This document shows, in pieces, positions 43,255-56,000 of a DNA stretch of 64,000 bases (the stretch's first letter is position 1; every line of letters starts with the position of its first letter). The notes below the pieces were generated by a model. That model was given only the letters and a program-made list of their open reading frames with translations, had not been told where the DNA came from and ran no database searches. Both the position numbers and the translations under genes were made by a program. The DNA is from Psococerastis gibbosa (taxonomy: Eukaryota; Arthropoda; Insecta; Psocodea; Psocidae). Location of the stretch: positions 10,253,419-10,317,418 of the forward strand of contig OZ020486.1 in NCBI GenBank assembly GCA_963971405.1, written 5' to 3'.

Positions 43255-43748
43255 TCATTTCGGCAGGGTGGGCAGCCTCCCTACAGTGGGTACCTAACCA
43301 TGTGGGAATATATGGCAATGAAAAAGCTGATGCGAAAGCCAAGGAAGGAGCGGAAATGGACCAACCAAACGTGCCACTAACCCTGAACCGAGCCAAGATC
43401 CAAATAAATGCAGCAATCTGCAGTGCCACGAAGAACACCCTCAAGACCCTAAGCACTGGCAAAAAGTGGGAGAATCTTGCTACAGTGGGACCCATCTGTA
43501 GGAACCTTGAGAGAGCTGAAGCTGTTGCTAGATTCCGCCTCAATACCGGCCATGACTACCTTCAGGCCCACCTGCACCGCATTGGCCTTGCCGCCGATGA
43601 CACATGTCCACTATGTCACGGTGGAAGAATGGACGAAGACCACCTGAGGGACTGCACGGCTCTCACCTACCCGAACGATGACTTGGTGAACCGCTATTGG
43701 GAAGCTCGGCGACGAATGGTTGAACTACCACGTTCGGGCGTTGGATAA
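43255..43748 (+). pseudogene. LINE RNase H domain and C-terminal zinc-knuckle fragment
   Basis: WVPNHVGIYGNEKADAKAKE is the end of an RNase H domain (HVGIYGNEKAD). The C-terminal part FRLNTGHDYLQAHLHRIG, CPLCHGGRMDEDHLRDC has the CCHC knuckle found in I- and R1-type LINEs. Open frame of 149 codons after a truncated start; ends YWEARRRMVELPRSGVG. Confidence 0.75.
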
Positions 43749-45179
43749 AGTAAAGTAATGAATAATATCAACTCAGAGCCAGGCGAAGCCAGAATCTATT
43801 TCTTGTAGCCTAAGCAATTAGCTGGCTTATTAAAATTTCATAATAATAGAGAAACCCAACGAAATTAACTACAAAAAAGGTAAAAATATAAAAATTTTCA
43901 TTAAAGGGAAACAAAAAATGGCAATGGCAAGCCTATACAAAAAAGGCAAAGCACAGAAACAATATTTAGGCTTGGCATTCTTGGTTTTTTTTTTACTGTT
44001 GAAAAATTCTACTTTTTCCCCCGGGTTCGTCTCCTCGTTCAAGAGAGGGAGGGAGGGTGGCGACGTGATAATTAATGTTTGACAATGCTGTATATGGGGT
44101 AGAGCTGCATCAGCACTATTGATTTGCAAAGTGTGCGGCTTAATCGACTTTTATATCAAGTGGGTGCTACGTACAACTTTCCGGCTCTCGTTGCCGTTCA
44201 AGTGCATGAATGCTACATGCTGACAGTCTTAACAGCTTTACCCTTCTTTCCATAAGAGCAAATCTGACACAACGCGATTTCCGTTCAAAGTCGAATTTCA
44301 AATGAATGGACCTAACCTTGCCATCAAAAACTGTGGCCAAACGGTGATATGTATAGTACGAATACGATAAATAAACGGTTATATATCGGCACCTGCAGTG
44401 ATCCAGGTGGTTTTAAGTTGCTTCTTGCGATCTTGATACATTAGATTAGATATACAGTACCTATGAATATTTTTCAAATTGGTATTGCGGTCAACTTGGA
44501 TCATCCCTAGCCCCATAAAGAATCTCACTACATAGAACTAGTTCTTATAAGTTTTTCTTTCAGGCTTATCCAGGAGGGGCTGTGCCCCCCCCCCTGAAAA
44601 TAAATTAGAATAAAATAAAATTGGAAAAAATCCAAATCCATCAGGCCAAATCTTTTCGGAGAATCACGGTTTGCCCCCCCCCCCCCCCCCGGGAAAATTG
44701 TCTGAAATAAATACTGGCTCTAACAGTACCAGTAGTATTAGGTAGTTAACGTAGTTTTACAGCACAAAAAAATTTAAATCAAATATTAATGATGACTTTC
44801 ATTAATATTTTGCAGGACAGGGTAGAGCAAATCATGCTGGCTCACGCAACTTTCAACGCGCCTCCATGCCATGACTCATACATTTTATATTTCAAATTCA
44901 GTTAGCCAGTTTTATTTTCTTGTGCTGGAATAGTACAACTGGTAGTGAACGTGATTATGAAAAGGGTTGTTCAGGTTCAACATAATAGAAAAAAAATTCC
45001 TCCGGCCATAGTCTTACCAACAACAATAGGTAACTTATTTTCACCGGCCTAACCATGCTGCTGACTATACAAAATCCCAAATAGAGTATCCTCTGCCTGT
45101 ACTCAGGCCTAGACCTTTATACATGGTATACAATTTTGTAAGCTACGTACATTGTACCTGTACTTACTCAAATGCATTT

Positions 45180-45450
45180 TACATATCTTAAAGCTTGAGG
45201 TGTGGGGAAAATTTAAACAAAACGGGGACACCCACACCTAGAACACGAGGCAACGGGGAGACGTTGTAAGGCCAGCGCCACGCACAGTCAAGTGCGAGCG
45301 ACTGGATCCTACACTACAAGGTTTCGCCTACCTTAGAAAACCCCCGATTGAACTGAGAGCAGCGAGAAATGCTACCAACTTCCCTAAATTGCTTAGAGAC
45401 CATCTCTTAGAGAAAGCTTTCTACGCTGTCACTGAGGCACTTGCACAATG
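45180..45450 (+). pseudogene. LINE C-terminal fragment
   Basis: NTRQRGDVVRPAPRTVKCER, LDPTLQGFAYLRKPPIELRA, ARNATNFPKLLRDHLLEKAF, stop near 45449. This is the typical last segment after the RT domain of jockey/CR1-type LINEs. An inverted, more decayed copy is at 41104-41365. Confidence 0.65.
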
Positions 45451-46929
45451 ACAATGACAGAGCTACCTGATTTTGACGATTTTACTTTATACTTTCTTGT
45501 CAATTACTTGTACTATATAATTTAACCGTGTGTCGTACCCTCAATGGATTTAGGTTGCTACGGCGATTATTTTCATAATTTTCCTAAAGGTCAACTCTTT
45601 CGAAGTACCTATTTCCACAGCCCCTATTGAACCCTTGGTTAGAAACGAAATTCTAAAGAAATTATCCAACATGGGAAATTTACCACGGTCAAAGTCTGGG
45701 ATGAACATCAGGGCATATGAATATGAAAGTTCAGGCTGTCAAATTTCAAATTCATCTTTTAGCCCCTCTCCCTTTTGATATGATTCGACAATAGAAATAT
45801 AATTTTATCCCAACACCTCTCTCTTCCTATTAGTCTACACGTACTGTTATTTAATATTCTATTACCCTCTAAATTAAGAAAAAAATCCTTGGGCAGTCCC
45901 GGACCCCCTTTTTGCAGTAATAACGATTATTTTTCGTCTGTAAAATCTTGGAATTACCAGCATTGTTGATATGCGTAGATAGAGATGCGACCTCCCGGGC
46001 CCAATGTGTCTTTGTCTGTAAAATGTAAGCCTTCAAAATCCTGTCAAAATGCTTAAAACTCAAATATTTCTCGCCTATATTTTCAATAAGACCCCCGGCC
46101 CCACTTATGTGTAACTTATGGGCGACAAAAAAAAATTATGACGCAGGTTCGACCCCCTCCCAAATAAATCCTGACTACGGCCATGAATTCACATGGGAAA
46201 GACAAGAAAATACTAGTGTAACGTCAATGCAGCCGTAATAAGCTCAATACTCGAGAAGAGGAACAACATGAACGATACAATAGATAAGGTAAATCGGTTT
46301 ATTGGAATTTTCCAAAGAATTGTCGTAGGCCTTTTTGGATAAAGTAAGAACTGTCTGTCAAAGCAAACAGGCTAATAAGCGCAGATGGTCCGGAATAGTC
46401 TAGTTCTAGAGTTCTCAAACTCTCATTTGCCACGGACTCCAAACCTTTTTAGCCTGCCCCCCCCCCCCCCCCCATTAATACAAAAATATCGTAACATCGA
46501 ACAATAGAACTTGAAATAAAAAATTGATTGTCGGCTTTATTATGTTTGAAAAGTTGCTGACGAGGAGTATAAAAATATATAAATTACGTCACTATATATA
46601 CACATACATATATTCACTAAGTCGTTATGAGTACCATACCTTCACCGGGAAGAGGAAAAAACGCGTCATGTTGCTGACCAAAAATCCATGCCCCGGAAAG
46701 ACACGCCCTGTTCAGCTTTTTCTTGTTTAACATTTAGTTAACTACTATATTATTTTATGTCAAAATTACAAGCGTTAATAAATTCATCAAAGATGGTTTA
46801 TTAAATATGGAGACATCACTCAGGATTTGCATGAATGAGAATGGAGTGTAATTAGTTAAATTATTTTATTGAACAGCACTGAGCGTGGCCATCCTGAAAT
46901 TCGGACAGATCATGCAAACTCATTGTGAA

Positions 46930-47010
46930 AAAATTATTTCTTTGTAAAGTTTTACGTAATGAAATAAAATACACAACCGGTTTTGGCTCACGCCATCGTC
47001 AATTGCAATT
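46930..47010 (-). mobile_element. small insert with hammerhead-like fold, copy 2
   Basis: Minus strand: TTGACGA (46996-47002), helix II GGC/GCC with GTGA loop, AAAA in place of GAAA, palindrome ACCGGT. The downstream sequence is homologous to 34356-34400. The core G12-to-A change should inactivate it. Confidence 0.45.
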
Positions 47011-50000
47011 GAAAACAGTAAAAACAAAAACGGTATGCAAGCTAAAACATAACACATTGTAAGGTAAGATCGTACAAAGATGTACGAAGCTGCCTTCTTC
47101 CTTGTTGCAATTATGTTCAAGCAGGGCAATTGCCTCTTTTCAACATGTGATGGATGTAACTCGGGCCATGGCGCGCTCTTATTCGGCATAGCGTTTTCTA
47201 TTTGTTTGCACCATGGTACGCGGAGAGGGATTGGGTTATAAGTTTTATAAAGTTTCCATTAAATAAATAATAAATAAATAAAGACTTTATTGTTTCTACT
47301 ACTAAGCCAACCATTGCTTCCGTTGCTTCGGATTTAACCTAATGATAAACGTAGAATATTCGTAAATGCAGATAAAAGCAAAAGAATGAACCAAGGGTAA
47401 AAAAAATTCAATATTTCAAATGTGCACATTTTTTTCTGCCAAGAAAGAGGGGCTTAGCCTAGGCATAACGTTGAAAATACACAACACTCTCTTGCGCCAA
47501 AACAGGTAAGAGCAGCCTTGGACTGTCTACAATAGTGAATCCCACTTAAGAAAACCCATAAATCTACCTAGCAATTTTCCAAGGTGTCACTTCATACAAG
47601 AAAATATATAGATAAGAAACTGCCTATATCGCCCTCATCAGCTGTCATCATAAAATACAGCCCTGACAGTTGGACTGCGGGGAATATTTTTCGGGGGAAA
47701 TTCACGGAAAATAAAGATACCCCTACCAGCTATGAATATTTATGGGAAGGGAGCAGATAAAAATGTATTTATGTGCATAGTATTCAAGATGATGGTGTGC
47801 AAACAAGGTTGATTGACGCGCTCGTCTTGGCCCGTTACAAAATTCACGTTCCTGCTGACGATCTCTCGCCTATATATAAGGGAGTAGGGGATGGGTTGTT
47901 GGAAAGTGCTTGAAAATGTCTTCCTCTCACAATTTCAAAGTGCCATTGCCTAATGTTTTAAATCTGAAAATTTGTCTCTTTAAACGTTCGCTTCATTAAG
48001 AGGCAGCCAGAGGGGGAAAACCTTATGGATGTACAAAATTAAATTTCACCCGGAAAATTGATAGTAAAGCGGTCAATTATACGAAATTCCGTCACCAGTG
48101 AAGATTTTCGTGGGAGCAAAACATGGCAAAACCGCAGTAGTTATTGTACCTGCGATGAACCAGCGACAAGCCAGCTACAAAATCTGCTGCAGTAGATTGT
48201 GCCATTGCCAGGGTTCCCACTATTACCCATTTGCTCGCATGACTAATTTCTCAACGGATGTTCGTAGTGCACATCGGGATCCAGGTCAGTCGATGAAGCC
48301 TAGCTACGGAGTTGGTGGAGAATCACGCGCTTTGGAGGGGCTTGGTCATTGGTGAGAGGTCCTCACGGGCCGATGGAGCTACCTTAATGTAGTGTAATGG
48401 ACCCTAGCTTGAACAGGGGATCTTTGAACTGAGATCACCTTATCCTCCGTGAATTTCAAAGTGGCTTTGAGTTCTCTTTAGTCCAATAGTCCTGCGCCAA
48501 ATTTGCAACAAAAAGGCACTTGCCGAATCTGTTTCAATCACCAGAGAACAGATTCACGAGTACCAGGACTAATTTTCACATCACTTCGAAGTTCGAAGCA
48601 ATGTTTCTCTCGGTGGTTGAACAGTACAGAGCTTGTTCCAAACTGAAAAACACTTGATAGTGTGTACAGCTTTGGCAAGGGAACATAGTGGGATGGCTTA
48701 AAAGTGTATTTTAACAAGTAGTAGTGTGTTACTGAAGTTATTAAAATAAAAATGGGTCACCAGGGTGTATAATAATCAAACCCAAAATGATGAGCTCTCA
48801 TCAACCGCTGGCGAGACCAGAAAACGAACGCTAATGTTAATGGTAATAATGCTGATATGGCAGCGTATATGACCACAAAACCAAAATGTCAGTGGTCATG
48901 TTGTACGAGTCAGTTTGATTTATGCTGAATTTTGCACTCGGCTATAATTTTGTACCGGCGTCAATTTAATGCGCAGTTGGTAGATGAGTCGGGAGTCGAC
49001 ACAGAAGGAAAAAGATTCCCCCTGGTCAGGTCCACCCAACCCTAATAGGTGCCTGGCGACAGTGCCGGGATTGGCACAAAAAAGGGGCCCCCACAAAAAG
49101 CCACAAAATACAAAATTTACAGTAGATATAGATTAGAATACCAAAACAAACCAATAAGGCAAATACATCGTTCCATAATTGACCAGTTTATGCTGTTGAA
49201 AGTTGAGAATTAAATAAATCTAGTACGTAAAACTATACGTAAAACTGTATAGTATTTACTGCTGTTAAAACCGTACAACTCCACTATTTTGGGCCTATTT
49301 TATTAGTATTTTTCAACAAATTTCCTCCGGGGGGCCCCCCTGTTTGCAGCTATATGAATATGAATTTCATTGTAAGCTAATGTTTTTCACTTACATTTGC
49401 AAATTTTTCCCCCGGGGGTGACCTCCGGCCCCCCTCTTTGGGTTATGCTGTAACCCCACTATTTCGCACTTATACTTTCAAACTTTCCCCCCCCCCCGGG
49501 GGGGGGGGGGACCCGGGCCCCCTCTTCGGGTTAAATGCAATATTATTTCTATATATTCTCAACCGTCGCAATCTTAACATTACGTTTTGGTCCGCATGTC
49601 CGCAAAATATAAGCCTGTGCGTTCGCACCGCAGCTAAATCGGCCAATAAATTGACGTTCGATGTGCCCATGCTATCATTTACTCATAACCTCTAAAGAAT
49701 ACACTAGATACAATTGAATTATCAAGAAAAAATTGTACACTCGGTAGTATTACAATCGCCACAGCCACCCCCCCCCCCCCCCAAAAAAAAATAATCCTGA
49801 CTACGGGCTTGTCTGCCATCCTGATTCCTCTGTCTCCAATTTATATTTAATTGATAGTGGAATATTCGCTTAAGGGTATAAGACTCTTCACACCGAGAAA
49901 GGGCCCCAACACAATTCCAGCCCCGGAGCCCCCACAAGGCCAAACCCGGCACTGCCTGACGAGTACCTTTATCGGTGGGGGAACAAACGCAGCTGCTAGG

Positions 50001-50220
50001 AATGTTGCAGACTACTATATCCTAAATAGTGCAGTTGTCAAGTATGAGAATCCTCCAGTAGTATTAACCTTTGGTTTAAAACATTCGTGGGATGTTCTGA
50101 CATATTTTTTGTCAAGGAAAAATCTCTAGGAAAGAAAATCTTTTTTTCGCATTTTAATAGGGTGGTGCCGTCCAGTACTCTCCTTACCTAGATATTCTAA
50201 GGATGGTGGGAACGGCCATA

Positions 50221-50618
50221 AGGCGCTTATTCCACCGACCGGCTAGGGCTAAATACAAATACGGTGACGTGGTAACAGACATTCAAGACTAAGGCGGGGT
50301 TTCCACCGACCTCGCATTGCAGAATGCAAATGACATTGACGGTAATGTTTGTTTTACTCTATGCCATAGTTAAAATGTATCAATGATCATAGAGTAAAAT
50401 CACAAACAAACAAACTAAAATTAAAAAATGGCGTCATGGGATATGTTAATTACAAACATTTTAATAGATTTCTATAAATAAATAAATAAAAACATTTCCG
50501 TCAATGTCATTTGCATTCTGCAATGTAAGGTCGATGGAAACCCCGCCTAAGTCTTGAATGTCTGTTACCACGTCACCGTATTTGTATTTAGCCCTAGCCG
50601 GTCGGTGGAATATGCGCC
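50221..50618. mobile_element. foldback MITE, AGGCG family, with a second member nested in its loop
   Basis: The outer hairpin (arms CCACCGACCGGCTAGGGC, ACGGTGACGTGGTAACAGAC) is flanked by TA at 50219 and 50619. The inner hairpin 50292-50547 (arms AGGCGGGGTTTCCACCGACC, ATGCAAATGACATTGACGG) is flanked by TA inside the outer loop. The whole is a two-storey palindrome. Confidence 0.8.
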
Positions 50619-51439
50619 TAAATAGGTCCTAGGCATGGCAAGGTACACTCATAACTCCCCCTGGCACCGTCAAAATGGCAAGGTTCTTGGTTTTTAGAAT
50701 CAATTTTCTGATAGAGGAAACCATAAAAGTATTTACCATGAAAATTTGACACAAGAGACTTTTAGTGGTCGAAAAGAAAGCCGCAAAAATACACGATATG
50801 TTTGCTTGGATAATGGTTCTTCGTTGGAATCCTTTTGGAGAGTTTGCAGGCGTATTTGCAGAAATATTCAAGAGGAATTGAAGATAGAGTGTCTCTTTTT
50901 TAGGCAAGTGATTCTGTAGAATGTAGATAGGTCGAAAACAGAAAATAAATTAGGTATCACTTTCAATTAATTTTATTTTTAATATTTTTATTGGTTAGTA
51001 AATTACAATCTAGATTAATTTTTGAATAAAAATAATTTAATGAGTTAGAAGATAGAAGAAAGAATTGCTACAAATATCATTTGTGCAGTTAGGTGCGGTT
51101 TGCCAAAGGCATTGAATATATGGTGTTATACAAGGTATATACATATGTGTATGATACAGTATGTACTGTAAATACTATGTATATATATGTTTGTTGTAAA
51201 TATATATATATATATGTTTCCCAACGTCTGCTTGAACCCTGTCAGCCAGAAGGAGGGGAGGGGGGTGAGCCTGTTTCTTAACTTAAGGAACCCAAAGGGG
51301 CGACTCCTACCCCTCAGGGAGAAAGGGATTTGCTTGACAGGGTGAACCTTCTGATTATAGTGGATTCCGAACCGCATGGGGAACATAGTAAAGTCACACG
51401 ATTCATTTTCAGGTGACCGGAGTCCGGAACTCACACTTA

Positions 51440-52111
51440 GGCTCTCTGGACACGATGCGTTTTTCCCAAGCGTTCTAGGTGCGTTTTACCAAGGTCAAAA
51501 CGCACAGTTTTAACGTAGTGAAGGGTACAATACACGATGCGTTTTCGCCGAAGTTAAATCGTTCGTCCGCCATTTTTGTTTATTGTTATTTTTGCTTAAA
51601 AATACAATGCAAAACTAATTTTTTCAACATGCCTAGACCAAAAGGAAGAAGAAAAAAGACTATATTTGCTGCAATGCTCATAATTCTACAGATGAAGCTC
51701 GAAGAAGAGCAACGACATGATAGGCAAGGAGTTAAATCACGATTTTTAATAAATCGGCACGATTACTCTCATGTTAGACTTATTAAGGAGCTACAGTTAG
51801 CGCCAAGTAATTTTTAATAATTTTGTTAAAATAATTGGAATGTTTCGTGTGCCAGCAGGCTGATCGAGGCGATTGTAATACCGGGGTTAAATAAATACCC
51901 TAGGATTATAACTGTAAACAAACAAATTTTGAATAGCACTTTCCATTATAAAATTATCATGTTTACATTTTTATTACCAGGGGATTAAATAAATACCGGT
52001 ATTATAATCGCCTCGATCAGGCTGCAGGGGCACGGAAATGACTCATACGCATCGAAAGATTCAGGCAAAATATCTTGTTGTAGTAGAAAAACGCATCGTG
52101 TCCAGAGAGCC
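51440..52111 (+). mobile_element. Harbinger-like non-autonomous DNA element with a MITE inserted
   Basis: 26 bp perfect inverted repeats at the ends, starting GGCTCTCTGGACACGATGCG (51440-51465 and 52086-52111). The internal plus-strand frame from about 51630 (MPRPKGRRKKTIFAAMLII, then RFLINRHDYSHVRLIKELQL to 51817) resembles the start of HARBI1/PIF-type transposases, cut short. The copy is inserted in the dispersed repeat seen at 34900-35240. Target duplication unclear. Confidence 0.65.
51853..52027. mobile_element. foldback MITE, CAGCAGG family, short form, copy 2
   Basis: Near-perfect hairpin: CAGCAGGCTGATCGAGGCGA ... complement ending AGGCTGCAG. Inner TGTAAACA and ATTATAAAATTATCATG blocks as in 29205-29379. 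Sits inside the Harbinger-like element, after its truncated coding frame. Confidence 0.75.
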
Positions 52112-53196
52112 CAAGACTGACTTCCAGTCTCACCTCGTTATCATGTCCCACCATGTTCCCCTACCAACGCTGTGCACAATGCTGAGGTTGCTGCAGTTTT
52201 GAACATACTCTGTTTTAGTCGATTCGACAATGCGGATAGCACTGATATCGGAAATTTGTCGTATTTTGTACGTTGTAGGTAAGTTATATATATTTTAGTT
52301 TTAAGTTATTTTGACGCCAATTGTATTCAGAATTAATTAAAACAAATATTTTCTATTTTATTCCATACTCTGCCCACTACTCAGCCCGTCAGGCCTCTCA
52401 GCTACCTATCTAGTCAAATTTGAAATTTTGGTTACTTCCCCAATAATAATAGAACTGACGCCTTAGTCACCTGCGCGTCGTTTCATTTCTTTCAGAGCGT
52501 GCAAATGTTTACTATGTGACTGTTGACTTTGGATGGGCTCCCCTGGAACCGACCTCGTCGTCAAATTGGTAAGAGGAACGCGGAATAGCTCTTAGGGCCC
52601 CACACCTCCATGCTAACTCAATTACCCCCCTCCCCCCGCCCGTTTCCCATCCCCTCCGTCCCCCTAACTGAACTTTTTCCAACGCGGGAAAAAACGGTTT
52701 AGATTGCGGCGGGGAGAGGATTTATGTGACAATGAAAGTGATTAAAGTCGGATTAGATGTGCTGATATCCAAATGGCCCGGCTATAATCAAGTTAGGCGA
52801 ATGCTGATTATAGGCTTAAATTTTAAGTCAAAATTAATCACTGCTGGTGAAGGTTTGAATTTAATATTAGGACAGATAACTAATATCTCATTCGATAATC
52901 AATGAGAAATATGAGAACGCCCCGCTAGAGCTGTGAGAAGTATTTATATACTGTAAGTATTAAGAAATTATAGTTTAAAATGTGGAGTGCTAGACTTACT
53001 TGCAGATTTTAGATTAGCCTACCTATAGAAAGGACTGCCCAGGTTTTGTATTTATGGAACAACGAAATTCTAACAGTTCAATTTTTTTGGGAACCGCGCG
53101 ACTGTTTTTCGCCTGCTCCCGTTCATTTGGAGCCTTAACAAAGGAAATTTAACACAATCGTGTTTTTCATTGCCAAAAACCAAACTGAGACACAGG

Positions 53197-53270
53197 AGGG
53201 ATTAGCCCAGCTCTACTATGCGGCTCGGCGTCAAATGGCCTACCAGCCAAAGACGGGCGTTGGCTGAAGA
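53197..53270 (+). pseudogene. LINE 3' end remnant
   Basis: YYAARRQMAYQPKTGVG and stop, parallel to YWEARRRMVELPRSGVG at 43748, followed by an AGAAGAAG tail. Same LINE family. Confidence 0.5.
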
Positions 53271-54329
53271 AGAAGAAGTCATTAATAGCCCCTCACCTAA
53301 TCTAAATTTTCACATGGGCATAAATTTGTTTGCCTAATTTACTTCTCCCTATTAGCTCACCAGAACTTGATAATAAAGTTCTCAGTTCTTATGGAAAATT
53401 GGGCATCAAATGTACCTAACAGCCTAAGTAGGCTATAAACTACTGAAGATAAGGTGCAAAAAGGTCGAGAAGACATTGTCAACTTTATCAAGCAATCGAA
53501 ATGTTAACTACAATGAAGTATGGAATGCATGTAAGATTTAGTGGAACTTTTAACACTGACTATTTTAAATGAGCATATCAATAATAATATATTTTAGACT
53601 GTAGTTTAGTATGAAATGCATGTACGTGCTAGTGGAACTAATAGACAGGATGTTGTAAGGAGGAAGAAGAAATTTTATTGACCGGTTGTGAGGGTGACTG
53701 ATTATCTATTATCGATTATATGTGACGTAAGACTCGTACGTGCAGTAGAGGTTAAAGGCTGCACGAAATTTACCGATTTAAAAATTCCCAATAAAAAAGG
53801 TGCACTGTTCTTGGGTCCACACTATTATTCATTAATGTAATTATTGATCAATGTAATATATTCTGACATTCTCATTCTGACACTGTAATCAACGGGGCCC
53901 CGTCAGATCTCAATCCGATATTTACACGTCGCGTCACATAGCAGCTGAAGAATTCGGTTCGAGTTATTGACAAGAAATATCCTGACAACGGAAATTGAAG
54001 GGCCGGGATTTCCTCTCCGTCACTTTCCAGAATTCCCGATAACTAGTCCCAGTTTCAGGAAAATCCTCATAACTAATGTTATTAGCCTGTAGTAGATTCT
54101 AAGTAATTTCAAGCGTAATGAGGAAGAGAGTTTGACAGCAAACCCTTTAGATCGCGCCACTGTATATTGGGAAAATTTACAGATAGCAGTTTAATGGCCA
54201 ATTGGCAATTTTCCATTTCTTGCGTAAAGTCAAATTTCTCATAAAATATCGATAAGTAATGTGTCATAAACTAGAAAATTTATTCATCTACACTTTGATA
54301 TACAGGACCTGTAGAGAATTGGTACAGAC

Positions 54330-54505
54330 TCCTACTTTCACCCGAAAGATGGTTGGTTCGAGTTCCACACTTGCCACATTTTCTGGCCATGCTTCGGAGG
54401 GCATGTAGAACAGGCGGTCCCGGGCTTTCCTAGTTGAGTGTAAGAGAGGGCTTCACAGCCCTAACTCCGCTAGATTGGCTTAGTAATAGAACAAAAAAAC
54501 TCAAT
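54330..54505 (+). repeat. SINE-like repeat
   Basis: TGGTTCGAGTTCC (B-box-like), CATGCTTCGGAGGGCATG, CTCCGCTAGATTGGCTTAGT. The 3' part recurs at 27612-27775 and 31390-31465. Confidence 0.55.
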
Positions 54506-54765
54506 ATTGATTAATTTATTTACATTATGGTGCCGTCACTAACACCGATCGGCCAGAGTTACAGAACTTGGTTTGTTAAAAAACATAACTGTCACTCAGG
54601 CTGTCAGGTCGAAGGCGTTCCACAACTGCGGCTGATTGGAGGTAGTCACGGCCACATACTATGCATCAAAATGAAGAGGAACATTTCTTCTAATTTATAA
54701 CATTTCATTTATGACTCTACGATTGAAATGTTATGAGAAAAAACAAGTGAAAATGTGGAACTTAC

Positions 54766-54986
54766 CGACTGGAGTAGAGAACTCGGCCATCTTGGAAAAG
54801 CCGGACAAGCTTATTAGGCGTAGTGATAGTGTGGAGGTAACTCTGTTTCCCGTTGTAAAAGTAGGTATCTGGTTTCCAAATTTTTCGTAACATGGACACG
54901 CTGAGCGCTAGTGGTTCTTTGGTTCCCTTGAATGACAGTCGGCGGTCCACCCAAGACTGCCGGAAGTAACAGTCCATGGAGTATGT
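54766..54986 (-). CDS. Grd: receptor exon 2: ligand-binding domain core
   Basis: 221 bp between CCGTTTTCAG and CG|GTAAGT. 73 codons: TYSMDCYFRQSWVDRRLSFK, GTKEPLALSVSMLRKIWKPD, TYFYNGKQSYLHTITTPNKL, VRLFQDGRVLYSS. WKPDTYFYNGK is the loop A region. Starts in phase 0 and ends with two bases of an Arg codon. Confidence 0.93.
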
Positions 54987-55020
54987 CTGAAAACGGAAAG
55001 AAATACGTACAAAATAACTA

Positions 55021-55163
55021 AGGCGGGGTTTCCACATACGTCAAGGGTCAATGGTAAATGTGGTTTTGACGTGGTAGCAGACATTTTTAGTATGTCTTTA
55101 ATGTCTGCTAAAACGTCAATACTACATTTACCATTGACCATTGACGTATGTGGGAACCCCGTC
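55021..55163. mobile_element. foldback MITE, AGGCG family, next to a splice acceptor
   Basis: Arms AGGCGGGGTTTCCACATACG and complement, then GACGTGGTAGCAGACATT and complement, around a short loop; TA on both sides (55019-55020 and 55164-55165). Only 34 bp separate it from the start of receptor exon 2. Confidence 0.8.
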
Positions 55164-56000
55164 TAAGGGGCCAGAGATTTAAACCAAAAAGGGAGTAGAA
55201 AGAAATCTGGACAGCGCAGGACTCGAACTATGACCTATGCCACCAAATTTTATGCAAGCTCTTGTCCGGAGCCCCCCCCCCCTCCCTTTCACACTGCAAG
55301 GTACAAAGCAACCCTAGAGAATCAGTATTATAGTCCACTTCACATAAATTACAAAACCTATAGAAACATCTGTCAAGCAAAATACAGTCTAGGCAACAGT
55401 AAAAGAAGTGAAACTTTTCCTGTAAAGTACCAAACTAAATAATAATCTTAAAAGTGATGAAAAGAAATGTTGAAAAATTGGAAAATAAGGGTCGCTGCAA
55501 GTTGAAAAGAAAAACCTTTCTTTTATATTTTTGTTGGAATTTAACTGACTTTTATGGGTGACAAACAAAATAATTCCTACTTTCAGAGTAAATAAGCGAA
55601 TAGTGAGGAAAACCAAAGTTGGAGCCGACTACAGAGTATAAAGCAATGAATTTGTTGCACGTATCAACCGATAGAACCATCGCTTCAAGGAAGAACTGAA
55701 TAGGAGAGAGTGTGGTATTATAATGCAATTTTCAGTCAAAGCCGAAGGGTACCCAAATAATAAAAATATTAACAGAAATAAAATGAATTTTAAGTATTTT
55801 TAAACTGAAATTTTCAAGCCCCTCCATTAGAATGTAGAAACGATAGACAAATGATAAATAAGAAGAAAGAAGAAGGAAATTTGTCTTTCTTGCCAGTTAG
55901 CATTCTAAAAAGATTTTGTTCACAGTTTTAACCCTAGGAAGAAGTTGGTGCCTCGTAACATGGCTGAAGGAATGTTTACAATAATAGAAATATTAATTAA

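Larger units (their letters stand above)
38825..54765 (-). other. receptor intron 2 (16 kb)
   Basis: Phase 2. Holds large dispersed repeats (39137-40410, 41553-42287), LINE fragments (41104-41365, 43255-43748, 45180-45450, 53197-53270), a second hammerhead-like insert (46930-47010), a nested foldback MITE (50221-50618), a Harbinger-like element with a MITE inside (51440-52111), and a SINE-like repeat (54330-54505). C/G runs at 41679, 44585, 44676, 46458, 49488 and 49768. 47010-50160 and 52250-53190 show no recognisable gene. Confidence 0.7.
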
